A DNA stretch of 10,000 bases from Thiobacillus sp. GTDB lineage: Bacteria; Pseudomonadota; Gammaproteobacteria; Burkholderiales; Thiobacillaceae. The position numbers and the translations under genes are program-made. The stretch's first letter is position 1; every line of letters starts with the position of its first letter. The notes beneath the pieces were generated by a model. The model saw only the letters and a program-made list of their open reading frames with translations, did not search any database and was not told the DNA's origin. The stretch is taken from NCBI GenBank assembly GCA_020217265.1, contig JAIWOS010000021.1, forward strand, positions 1-10,000. Reading direction: 5' to 3'. Shown piece after piece: positions 1 through 5,862 of this stretch.

Positions 1-91
1 GGAGAGGTGGATGAGTGGTTTAAGTCGCACGCCTGGAAAGCGTGTTCAGGGTAATACCCTGACGGGGGTTCGAATCCCCCCCTCTCCGCCA
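1..91 (+). tRNA. tRNA-Ser (anticodon GGA)
   Basis: A complete class II tRNA can be folded by eye. The acceptor stem pairs GGAGAGG (1-7) with CCTCTCC (81-87), followed by discriminator G88 and an encoded CCA (89-91). The anticodon stem CACGC (28-32) and GCGTG (40-44) closes a seven-base loop with GGA at 35-37, which reads UCC and UCU. A long variable arm (about 45-62, TCAGGG pairing with CCCTGA) is the hallmark of serine tRNAs. The T arm has the expected TTCGAAT loop (69-75). The promoter must lie to the left of the window. The gene has its own terminator just downstream. Confidence 0.97.
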
Positions 92-106
92 GTATTCCCC
101 ATGTCG

Positions 107-133
107 AAGCCCCGTACGGGGCTTTTGTTTTTT
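107..133 (+). terminator. Rho-independent terminator of tRNA-Ser
   Basis: A perfect 7-bp stem, AAGCCCC (107-113) with GGGGCTT (118-124), closes a GTAC loop and runs directly into a T-rich tract (123-133, one G interrupting). It lies 15 bp after the tRNA 3' end and ends that transcript before the glycosyltransferase cassette. Confidence 0.9.
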
Positions 134-179
134 CGGCCGCCGATTCACGGGTGGGCTGCGACGCGGCGCGCCTGGCGCG

Positions 180-197
180 TTACAAATAAACTAGAAT
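180..197 (+). promoter_or_regulatory. Weak candidate promoter for the glycosyltransferase cassette
   Basis: The only AT-rich patch between the tRNA terminator and the GT2 gene is at 180-198. It contains TAGAAT (192-197, five of six matches to the -10 consensus) and, overlapping upstream, TACAAA (181-186). No good -35 hexamer lies 16-18 bp upstream of either, so this rests on the -10 match, the terminator upstream and the need for a promoter before the cassette. The remainder of 134-254 shows nothing else recognisable. Confidence 0.3.
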
Positions 198-254
198 CGC
201 GACTTGCTGCCGAGTTTGGTTTTCGCCTCATCATTTCGCGTCTCAACTACTGCA

Positions 255-1004
255 ATGCCAACACATGCCTATCACGGCCGGGTGTCCGTGGTCGTACCCG
301 TAAAGAACGAACAGGACAACGTCGAACCGCTGGTGCGCGAGATCGCGGCGGCGCTTTCCGGCAAGGCCCAGTTCGAAATCATCTACGTCAACGACGGCAG
401 CACGGACGCCACCCAGGCGAGGCTCGATGCGCTCAAGGCCGAGTTTCCGATGCTGCGCACGATCCGTCATCGTGCGTCGTGCGGGCAGAGCCGCGCGGTA
501 ACGACCGGCGTGACGGCGGCGCGCCATGAGTGGATCGCCACGCTCGACGGCGACGGGCAGAACGACCCGGCCGACATTCCCGCCTTGCTGGCGAAGCTCG
601 CCGACCCGGCGCAGCCGCCGAATCTGGAACTGCTGGCGGGCTGGCGCGCTCGCCGCAACGACACCTTCTTGCGCCGCCTGTCGTCGAAAATCGCCAACGG
701 TGTGCGCTCGCGCATGCTCAAGGACAACACGCCGGATACCGGTTGCGGCCTCAAGGTGTTCGCGCGCGAAAGCTTTCTTGCCTTGCCCAATTTCGATCAC
801 ATGCACCGCTTCCTGCCGGCGCTGGTGATGCGCAACGGCGGCGCGGTGGTGTCGGTTCCGGTAAATCACCGCGCACGCGAGCGCGGCACCTCCAAATACG
901 GCGTCCATAACCGCCTGTGGGTGGGCATCGTCGATCTGTTCGGTGTCGCCTGGCTGCAGCGGCGTGTGCGCCTGCCCGTGATCGAGGCCGATTCCGACCT
1001 GTGA
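255..1004 (+). CDS. GT2 family glycosyltransferase (polyprenyl-phosphate type)
   Basis: This is a 249-residue GT-A fold glycosyltransferase of the dolichyl/undecaprenyl-phosphate sugar transferase kind (DPM1, ArnC and relatives). Visible motifs are the N-terminal strand SVVVPVKNE (11-19), VNDGSTD (45-51), the metal- and nucleotide-binding DGDGQND (98-104), the DTGCGLKVF segment (161-169) and the MHRFLPAL region (183-190). It has no C-terminal membrane helices, unlike ArnC or GtrB, so it is probably a peripheral enzyme at the cytoplasmic face. The family moves a sugar from a nucleotide donor to a polyprenyl phosphate; the sugar cannot be read from sequence. I chose ATG 255; an in-frame TTG at 204 would add 17 residues lacking family resemblance. 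Neither start has a clear Shine-Dalgarno. Its stop overlaps the GTG of the next gene. Confidence 0.9.
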   Translation: MPTHAYHGRVSVVVPVKNEQDNVEPLVREIAAALSGKAQFEIIYVNDGSTDATQARLDALKAEFPMLRTIRHRASCGQSRAVTTGVTAARHEWIATLDGDGQNDPADIPALLAKLADPAQPPNLELLAGWRARRNDTFLRRLSSKIANGVRSRMLKDNTPDTGCGLKVFARESFLALPNFDHMHRFLPALVMRNGGAVVSVPVNHRARERGTSKYGVHNRLWVGIVDLFGVAWLQRRVRLPVIEADSDL

Positions 1005-1672
1005 ACGCGCGCGTCATTTTCAAGGGCCTGGGTTTGATCCTGAGCCTTGCATTGCTGGGCTACGTATTCGAATCCAGCGGCTTGAGCGATAGCGTCAACG
1101 AAGCCTGGATCGATGCGCACGTGCGCGGCCACGGCCTCAGCGGCGAAATGCTCTTCCTGCTGATGGGCGGAATCTTCACTGCGCTTGGCCTGCCGCGCCA
1201 GGTGATCGCGTTTCTCGGCGGCTACGCGTTCAACGTGTGGCTGGGAACCTTGCTCGGCACGCTGGCTGCGCTGCTCGGCTGCGCGTTGAGCTTTGCCTAC
1301 GCGCGTTTCTTCGGACGCGAACTCCTGCGCGCCCGCTTGGGCAAACGGGCTCACCGCTTCGACCGCTTCATCCATCACCATCCGGTGTCGATGACCGTGC
1401 TGATCCGCTTGCTGCCGGTAGGCAGCAATATCCTCACCAATCTGGCGGCGGGCATTTCCAGCATCCGGCTGCGGCATTTCCTGCTCGGCTCGATGATCGG
1501 CTATGTTCCGCAGACGCTGATTTTCGCGCTGGTGGGCAGCGGAGTGCACCTCGATCCGGTGCTGAAGATCGGGCTGGCGGTCGCGCTGTTCCTGGTATCG
1601 GCGGTTCTGGGCCTCTATCTTTATCGGCGCAACCGTGTCGCGGCCAGACTGGGCGAAAGCATCGGGGCTTGA
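1001..1672 (+). CDS. TVP38/TMEM64-type VTT-domain membrane protein (DedA superfamily)
   Basis: This 223-residue integral membrane protein starts at GTG 1001, sharing four bases (GTGA) with the end of the GT2 gene. An ATG at 917 in the same frame would add 28 arginine-rich residues that are merely the GT2 gene read in another frame, so I reject it. It has an N-terminal helix (about 5-23), a long hydrophobic core with the typical GLPRQVIAFLGGYAF segment (63-77), a re-entrant-like glycine-rich stretch (79-100), the conserved RLLPVGSNILTNLAAG block (136-151), and GYVPQTLIFALVGSG (167-181), ending in a helix (about 188-208) with a positive tail. VTT/DedA proteins are linked to lipid scrambling and undecaprenyl-phosphate transport; this one's substrate is inferred from its neighbours. 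Confidence 0.88.
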   Translation: MNARVIFKGLGLILSLALLGYVFESSGLSDSVNEAWIDAHVRGHGLSGEMLFLLMGGIFTALGLPRQVIAFLGGYAFNVWLGTLLGTLAALLGCALSFAYARFFGRELLRARLGKRAHRFDRFIHHHPVSMTVLIRLLPVGSNILTNLAAGISSIRLRHFLLGSMIGYVPQTLIFALVGSGVHLDPVLKIGLAVALFLVSAVLGLYLYRRNRVAARLGESIGA

Positions 1673-1817
1673 TGCACGGCGGCTCTGCACGATCCATTGA
1701 ACGCCGGCTTGCGCAAGCGGTCCTGACCACAGCCTGTCCTCGCGTGCAACCGGTACGTCTTGTTTCTGGAGCGGCCAGACAGAAGCCCGGCATGATTTCG
1801 TTTTTCCTGGAGTTGCG

Positions 1818-3422
1818 ATGAATTTTTCCATTCCACGAGGCCACGACCGCGGCGCATTGCTGGCGAGCCTGGCCCTGCTCGCGCTGCTGGCAGCGGTCGC
1901 TCAGGCAACCCGGCCCTATGCGCCCATCGACGAAACCCGCTATGTGAGCGTGGCGTGGGAAATGTGGCTGCGCGGCGATTTCCTGGTGCCGTACAAGAAC
2001 GGCATGACGTACAGCCACAAGCCGCCGTTCATGTTCTGGATGTTCCAGGCGGGATGGGCCCTGTTCGGGGTGAACGAATGGTGGCCGCGGCTGGTGTCGC
2101 CCTTGTTCTCGGCGGGCGCCTTGTGGCTGACCGTCCTTCTGGCGCAGCGCTTGTGGCCCCAGCATGCCGGCACCGGCGGGCGTGCCGCGCTCATCCTGGC
2201 GAGCTGCCTGTTGTGGATCGTGTTTTCCACCTCGGCGATGTTCGACGTGCTGCTGGCCTTCTGGGTATTGGTGGGGATGCACGGCGTGCTCATCGCCGCC
2301 GATGGCAGGCGGCGCGGTTTCGCGCTGATCGCGCTTGCCATAGGATTCGGCGTGCTGACCAAAGGGCCGGTGGTGCTGCTCGACCTGCTGCCGGCCGCCG
2401 TGCTCGCGCCCTGGTGGAATCCCGGGCTGCGCTGGGGACGCTGGTACGGCGGCCTGCTGCTGGCTGTGCTTCTGGGGGCGGCGATTGCGCTCGCGTGGGC
2501 GATACCCGCGGGCATTGCGGGCGGCGAAGCCTACCGCAACGCGATTTTCTGGGGCCAGACCGCCGACCGCATGGTCGATTCGTTCGCCCATCGCCGCCCG
2601 GTCTGGTGGTACCTGCCGCTGTTGCCGATCATGCTGTTTCCCTGGTTCGTCTGGCCGGGACTGTGGAAAGCGCTGGGCGGACTTCGCCGTAGCGGACTCG
2701 ACCGGGGCAGCCGCTTTTGTCTGGCCTGGATGCTGCCGGTGTTCGTCGCGTTTTCTTTCATCAGCGGCAAGCAGCCACACTATCTGGTGCCGCTCTTCCC
2801 CGCGTTCGCCCTGCTGGCCGCGCGCGCGCTGGCGCAGGTGTCGTCGCCGCGCATCGGCCTGCCAGCGCTGCTGGCCGCAGCGCTGGGCGTGGCGTTGATG
2901 CTGGCCGGCAGCGGGCATATTGCCGCGTTGCGCCACAAGGTCGAAGCCTTGCCGCCGCTCTGGCCGGGGCTGGCGCTGGTGCTGGCGGCCGGGCTGGCCT
3001 GGTGGGGCGCACGGCGTAGCAGCGGCGCGGGGGTTCCGGCGCTGGCGCTGCTGGGGGTTGCCACCATGACGCTATTCCAGCTGGCGGCGTCGCGCTCGAT
3101 CGAACCGCTGTATGACGTGAAACCGATGGCCCTGGCGATCCGACAGGTCCAGGCCGAAGGCCATGCCGTGGCGAACCTCGCGACCTATCACGCGCAGTAC
3201 CAGTTCCTCGGTCGGCTGGAAAAACCGCTGGTCGAATTGCGGGGTGAAGAAGCCAGTGTCTGGCTGGCGGCTCATCCGGACGATTACGCGGTGATTTACC
3301 TGGACGACAGGCGCGACATGGATGGCATTACCGCCCGCCACAAGCAGGCCTACCGCGGCGGGGCCGCGGTGCTGGTGGATGCGCGAACGGCTGCCGGCCT
3401 GCTGGCCCGGCGTGGCGGATAA
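1818..3422 (+). CDS. GT39 (PMT/ArnT-like) membrane glycosyltransferase
   Basis: This 534-residue polytopic inner-membrane GT-C enzyme carries the ArnT/PMT signature: the acidic pair DE (38-39) in the first periplasmic loop inside APIDETRYVSVA, SHKPPFMFW (66-74), a D at 143 after the third helix, LTKGP (180-184), and the SGKQPHYLVPLFPA block (about 316-329). About a dozen hydrophobic segments extend to roughly residue 425, followed by a roughly 100-residue soluble C-terminal domain, presumably periplasmic. Family members transfer a sugar from a polyprenyl-phosphate donor to lipid A, protein or another acceptor. ATG 1818 is preceded by a GGAG ribosome binding site (1809-1812, five bases away). 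It lies 145 bp after the VTT gene; that gap shows no terminator. ArnT itself is only one possible identity, as the other arn genes are absent from the window. Confidence 0.9.
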   Translation: MNFSIPRGHDRGALLASLALLALLAAVAQATRPYAPIDETRYVSVAWEMWLRGDFLVPYKNGMTYSHKPPFMFWMFQAGWALFGVNEWWPRLVSPLFSAGALWLTVLLAQRLWPQHAGTGGRAALILASCLLWIVFSTSAMFDVLLAFWVLVGMHGVLIAADGRRRGFALIALAIGFGVLTKGPVVLLDLLPAAVLAPWWNPGLRWGRWYGGLLLAVLLGAAIALAWAIPAGIAGGEAYRNAIFWGQTADRMVDSFAHRRPVWWYLPLLPIMLFPWFVWPGLWKALGGLRRSGLDRGSRFCLAWMLPVFVAFSFISGKQPHYLVPLFPAFALLAARALAQVSSPRIGLPALLAAALGVALMLAGSGHIAALRHKVEALPPLWPGLALVLAAGLAWWGARRSSGAGVPALALLGVATMTLFQLAASRSIEPLYDVKPMALAIRQVQAEGHAVANLATYHAQYQFLGRLEKPLVELRGEEASVWLAAHPDDYAVIYLDDRRDMDGITARHKQAYRGGAAVLVDARTAAGLLARRGG

Positions 3423-3429
3423 GCGGGTC

Positions 3430-3675
3430 TCAGGCCTCGCTGTCGCGTTGCGGCAGCGGCACCTCGCGCGAGGGCGAGATGGTCGAGATCGCGTGCTTGA
3501 AAATCATTTGCGCGGCCTGGTCCTGGCCCTTCAATAACACCACGAACTGGTCGAAGGACTCGATCCGGCCCATCAGCTTGATGCCGTTGACCAGAAAGAC
3601 CGAGACCGGGATGCGCTCCTTGCGCAGGGTGTTGAGGAAAACATCTTGCAGGTGGTTGTATTCTTTGCTCGCCAT
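3430..3675 (-). CDS. hfq: RNA chaperone Hfq, with an extended loop (probable paralogue)
   Basis: This 81-residue Sm-like protein is unmistakably Hfq: [12 protein letters not shown] (9-20), Sm1 [27 protein letters not shown] (23-49) and Sm2 [12 protein letters not shown] (57-68). Proximal-face residues Q10, F44, K60 and H61 are kept, as is the basic rim RKER (18-21). Differences from E. coli Hfq are a two-residue insertion in the loop between strands 3 and 4 (GQDQAAQM in place of NTVSQM), P10 to V12, distal-face Y25 to F27, Q33 to M35, and a short C-terminal tail. The start has a strong AGGGAG site (3681-3686). It is the last gene of the run behind bolA and the parvulin gene, not the usual miaA/der-hfq-hflX location, so it may be a second hfq. 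It converges with the GT39 gene. Confidence 0.93.
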   Translation of the reverse strand: MASKEYNHLQDVFLNTLRKERIPVSVFLVNGIKLMGRIESFDQFVVLLKGQDQAAQMIFKHAISTISPSREVPLPQRDSEA

Positions 3676-3694
3676 GATGGCTCCCTGTCAATGT

Positions 3695-3715
3695 GGGAGG
3701 CGAGGTTCGCCTCCC
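3695..3715 (-). promoter_or_regulatory. Leader hairpin between the parvulin and hfq genes
   Basis: A perfect 9-bp inverted repeat (3695-3703 with 3707-3715, three-base loop) sits in the 56-bp gap between the parvulin stop and hfq start. Neither strand has a T tract after it, so it is not a standard intrinsic terminator. On the transcribed minus strand, its 3' arm ends in CTCCC, which could instead pair with GGGAG of the hfq Shine-Dalgarno (3681-3686) nine bases further on. It may be an mRNA processing or stability element, or a translation switch. Confidence 0.6.
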
Positions 3716-3731
3716 GTTAATTATTAGCCGT

Positions 3732-4562
3732 TTATTCGATTTTTGCACCGGCGCGCGCGGCCGTGATCGCGTCGCGGATGCGCTGCTGCTGCAACTGCTT
3801 GACGATTTCGCCGCGTACGGCATCCAGCGGCGGCAAGGCGGCCTGGCGGGTGTCGTCCAGGCGGATGACGTGCCAGCCGAACTGCGTCTGCACCGGGGTC
3901 TTGGTGATTTCGCCTTTCTTCAGACCGGCCAGCGCCTCGGAGAACTCCTTCACGTAGGCGCCGCGATCGGCCCAGTCGAGCTGGCCGCCGTTCTTGGCCG
4001 AGCCCGGGTCTTTGGAATACTTCTTCGCCAGATCCTCGAATTTCGCCTTCTTGCCCAGGTCGGCAATGATTTTCTTCGCCTCCGCTTCGGTCTTCACCAG
4101 TATGTGGCGCGCACGATACTCGACCTGCGCGGGTTCGGCCTTGGCCTTCTCGTACAGGGCGGTGATCTCGGCGTCGGTGACTGGGTGCGACTTCACGTAG
4201 TCTTCCAGATAGGCCTTGGCGAGCATGTCCTTGCGGCGGATGTCCATCGCGGCGGCGAGCCGGGTTTCCTTGTCCAGCCCCTTGTCAATGGCGGCGCGCG
4301 ACAGCAGTTCCAGGTTGATCAGCGACTCGCGCACGCGTGTTTCGAGTTGTGGCGTATCGGGCTGCCCCTGCGACATCTCGCGTCTGACGAGCTCGCCGTA
4401 GAGCGCGGGAATTTCCTTGCCGTTCACCACGGCCAGCGGCTTGGCAGGCTCGGCTTTCGCGGCCGCCGGGGCGGGCTCGGCCTTGGCCGGTGCCGGGGTT
4501 TGCGCCTGTGCGAGCGGCGCCAGGGCCAGCAGGATCAGGGTGGGAAGGGGGGCGAGACGCAT
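3732..4562 (-). CDS. Secreted parvulin-type peptidyl-prolyl isomerase
   Basis: This 276-residue protein has a Sec signal peptide (1-20, hydrophobic core LPTLILLALAPL, likely cleavage after AQA) and no lipobox, which points to the periplasm. A low-complexity Ala/Pro/Lys/Glu linker follows (22-42, repeated AKAEPA units). A helical SurA/PrsA-like chaperone region covers about 43-145. The parvulin (PpiC) domain spans about 149-237, with YRARHILV (149-156), SKDPGSAKNGGQLDW (183-197) and FGWHVIRL (228-235). A C-terminal helix (about 247-268) likely packs onto the N-terminal region as in related foldases. The role is folding or isomerisation of exported proteins, possibly outer-membrane proteins. 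ATG 4562 has an AAAGGA ribosome binding site. The gap to the bolA stop is 11 bp, so they are surely co-transcribed. Confidence 0.94.
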   Translation of the reverse strand: MRLAPLPTLILLALAPLAQAQTPAPAKAEPAPAAAKAEPAKPLAVVNGKEIPALYGELVRREMSQGQPDTPQLETRVRESLINLELLSRAAIDKGLDKETRLAAAMDIRRKDMLAKAYLEDYVKSHPVTDAEITALYEKAKAEPAQVEYRARHILVKTEAEAKKIIADLGKKAKFEDLAKKYSKDPGSAKNGGQLDWADRGAYVKEFSEALAGLKKGEITKTPVQTQFGWHVIRLDDTRQAALPPLDAVRGEIVKQLQQQRIRDAITAARAGAKIE

Positions 4563-4573
4563 GCGGGTTCCTT

Positions 4574-4837
4574 TCAGAGTTCTTCCGGGGTCAAGGCGGA
4601 TATCGACAGCGCGTGAATGTCGCGCTGCATCAGGTCGCCCAGGGTTTCGTAGACCAGTCGATGACGGGCAAGGGTGGAGAGATTACGGAACTTTGGTGAC
4701 ACGATGGTGAGATGGAAATGGCCGCCGCCGGACGCGGCGCCGGAGTGTCCCCGGTGCGCTTCGCTCTCGTCGTCGAGCGTGAAACTTACGGGTTCGAGCG
4801 CAGCGAGCCGCGCGCGAATCAGGTCAGCCGTGCTCAT
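4574..4837 (-). CDS. bolA: BolA family protein
   Basis: This 87-residue protein has the BolA class-II KH-like fold signature: an N-terminal helix (3-14), the acidic/His stretch [12 protein letters not shown] (22-33), [14 protein letters not shown] (37-50), the helix [18 protein letters not shown] (53-70) and the family's invariant C-terminal His in DIHALSI (H75). BolA proteins partner monothiol glutaredoxins in iron-sulfur handling and, in E. coli, act as transcription and morphology regulators. No glutaredoxin gene is in the window. The ATG overlaps the yciI stop as ATGA, indicating translational coupling. The nearby cell-envelope gene yciB fits a morphology link, but that is only suggestive. 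Confidence 0.94.
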   Translation of the reverse strand: MSTADLIRARLAALEPVSFTLDDESEAHRGHSGAASGGGHFHLTIVSPKFRNLSTLARHRLVYETLGDLMQRDIHALSISALTPEEL

Positions 4838-5136
4838 GCGGGCAACACCTTCTTGAATGGGCGAACGTCGACGCTGGCATATACGCCGGCAGCCACGTAA
4901 GGATCGGCGTCGGCCCAGGCCCGGGCGGCGTCAAGCGTGTCGAATTCGGCGACGATGAGACTGCCTGTAAAACCGGCCGGCCCGGGGTCGGGGCTGTCGA
5001 TGGCGGGAAAGGGGCCCGCCAGCAGCAGGCGGCCGGCCTGATGCAGGGCCTGCAGACGCTCAAGATGCGAGGGGCGGGCGGCGAGGCGCCGCTCGAGGCT
5101 TTCGGGCACGTCCTGCCCGACGATGGCGTAGAACAT
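4834..5136 (-). CDS. yciI: YciI family protein
   Basis: This 100-residue protein belongs to the YciI-like ferredoxin-fold family and is about normal length. The recognisable pattern is [10 protein letters not shown] at the start, [15 protein letters not shown] (14-28) with the conserved His24, [12 protein letters not shown] (37-48), [20 protein letters not shown] (55-74), [12 protein letters not shown] (78-89) and the terminal RPFKKVL. The frame is open further upstream to about 5535, but those codons lie inside yciB, and the family begins exactly at the ATG at 5136. This ATG shares one base with the yciB TAA (TAATG). The function of YciI is not established; the fold resembles dehalogenase or muconolactone-isomerase-like dimers. 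Confidence 0.92.
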   Translation of the reverse strand: MFYAIVGQDVPESLERRLAARPSHLERLQALHQAGRLLLAGPFPAIDSPDPGPAGFTGSLIVAEFDTLDAARAWADADPYVAAGVYASVDVRPFKKVLPA

Positions 5137-5768
5137 TATTGCTTTTCTTTCTTTTCCAGTTCGGCTTTGTCGAGGTACTTGGTCAGCATCATGCTCTGGC
5201 CGATCACGAAGACCAGCATCAGCCCCAGGCTGCCGAACAGTTTGAAATCCACCCAGGTATCGGTCGAATAATTGAAGGCGACATAGAGATTTGCAAGCCC
5301 CATGAACGCAAAAAATCCGCCCCAGCTGGCGTTCAACCGACTCCAGGCCATGTCGGGAAGTTCCATCTGGGAATTCATGAGGCTCTTGATGAGGTTGCGA
5401 CCGAACAGGGCGGCGCCGAAAATGGCAGCGGAGAACACCCAGTAGAGCACGGTCGGTTTCCACTTGATGAAGTTCTCGTCGTGCAGCCAGAGCGTGGCGC
5501 CGCCGAACAGCACGATGATGCCGAGGCTCACCCACAGCATGGTGTCGGCCTTGCCGCCACGCAGCTTGACCCAGCCGATCTGGCCGAAACTGGCGACGAT
5601 GGCGACCAGGGTGGCGAGATAGATGCCGGGTTTATCGCCCGCGCCCGCCGGTTGCGGCAGGCCCAGACCGGCGAGCAGGGCGCGGCTGGCCTCGGCGTTG
5701 GCGTCGCCGAGCTTGTAGGCGATGAAAAATACGATGACGGGAAACAGGTCGAACAGCAGTTTCTTCAT
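5136..5768 (-). CDS. yciB: YciB/IspZ inner-membrane septation protein
   Basis: This 210-residue multi-pass inner-membrane protein opens with the hallmark [20 protein letters not shown]. Further hydrophobic segments lie near 48-66, 76-95, 106-124, 146-166 and 174-195, and it ends in a charged Lys/Glu tail (about 197-210). Conserved family pieces are [11 protein letters not shown] (102-112), [21 protein letters not shown] (144-164) and [12 protein letters not shown] (167-178). YciB is needed for normal septation in Shigella and interacts with elongasome and divisome proteins in E. coli. Residues about 22-50 (Ala/Gly/Pro-rich) form a longer first loop than in E. coli. It is the first gene of the minus-strand run; ATG 5768 has only a weak GGA-type ribosome binding site. 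Confidence 0.94.
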   Translation of the reverse strand: MKKLLFDLFPVIVFFIAYKLGDANAEASRALLAGLGLPQPAGAGDKPGIYLATLVAIVASFGQIGWVKLRGGKADTMLWVSLGIIVLFGGATLWLHDENFIKWKPTVLYWVFSAAIFGAALFGRNLIKSLMNSQMELPDMAWSRLNASWGGFFAFMGLANLYVAFNYSTDTWVDFKLFGSLGLMLVFVIGQSMMLTKYLDKAELEKKEKQ

Positions 5769-5795
5769 TGTGGTTCCGGCCTGGCGCGGCTGAAA

Positions 5796-5823
5796 TTCGG
5801 GCGAAGGCTTATTTTGCTATGAT
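5796..5823 (+). promoter_or_regulatory. Candidate promoter for the PHP-yciO-M50-trpS run
   Basis: TATGAT (5818-5823) matches the -10 consensus in five of six positions. The best -35 at suitable spacing is a poor TTCGGG (5796-5801, 16 bp away). A start near 5830 would give a leader of about 33 bases. It overlaps the proposed minus-strand promoter, so the two runs may compete or be co-regulated. Confidence 0.35.
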
Positions 5824-5839
5824 TCCCCCTCCTGACCAA
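5811..5839 (-). promoter_or_regulatory. Candidate promoter for the yciB-hfq run
   Basis: On the minus strand TTGGTC (5839-5834) and CAAAAT (5816-5811) are separated by 17 bp and would start a transcript roughly 35-40 bases before the yciB ATG. Both hexamers are imperfect (three of six and four of six). Location in the divergent gap is the main support. Confidence 0.3.
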
Positions 5840-5841
5840 GC

Positions 5842-5855
5842 ACCCCGCGCGGGGT
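5842..5855 (+). repeat. GC palindrome in front of the PHP gene
   Basis: ACCCC and GGGGT flank a self-complementary GCGC. The right arm supplies the only Shine-Dalgarno-like G run (5851-5854), eight bases before ATG 5863, so a hairpin here could mask ribosome binding. No T tract follows, so it is not a terminator. Confidence 0.45.
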
Positions 5856-5862
5856 TCCCGGG

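Noticed and set aside
11..529. 172-residue open frame starting inside the tRNA
   Set aside because: It runs through the tRNA, its terminator and the GT2 gene in the wrong frame. It cannot be a real gene.
1434..2936. 500-residue open frame on the minus strand
   Set aside because: It is antisense to the VTT and GT39 genes, has low-complexity Gln/Arg/Pro composition and no plausible ribosome site or domain.
255..3422. Cassette read as a complete polymyxin-resistance arn operon
   Set aside because: ArnA, ArnB, ArnD, ArnE and ArnF are not present, and GT2 and GT39 families serve many other sugars and acceptors.
3695..3715. Hairpin read as an intrinsic terminator
   Set aside because: No T run follows on either strand, so a classical terminator is unlikely. 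It is listed as a leader element instead.
3693..4616. 307-residue open frame on the plus strand
   Set aside because: It is the complement of the parvulin gene, which has a signal peptide and full parvulin motifs.
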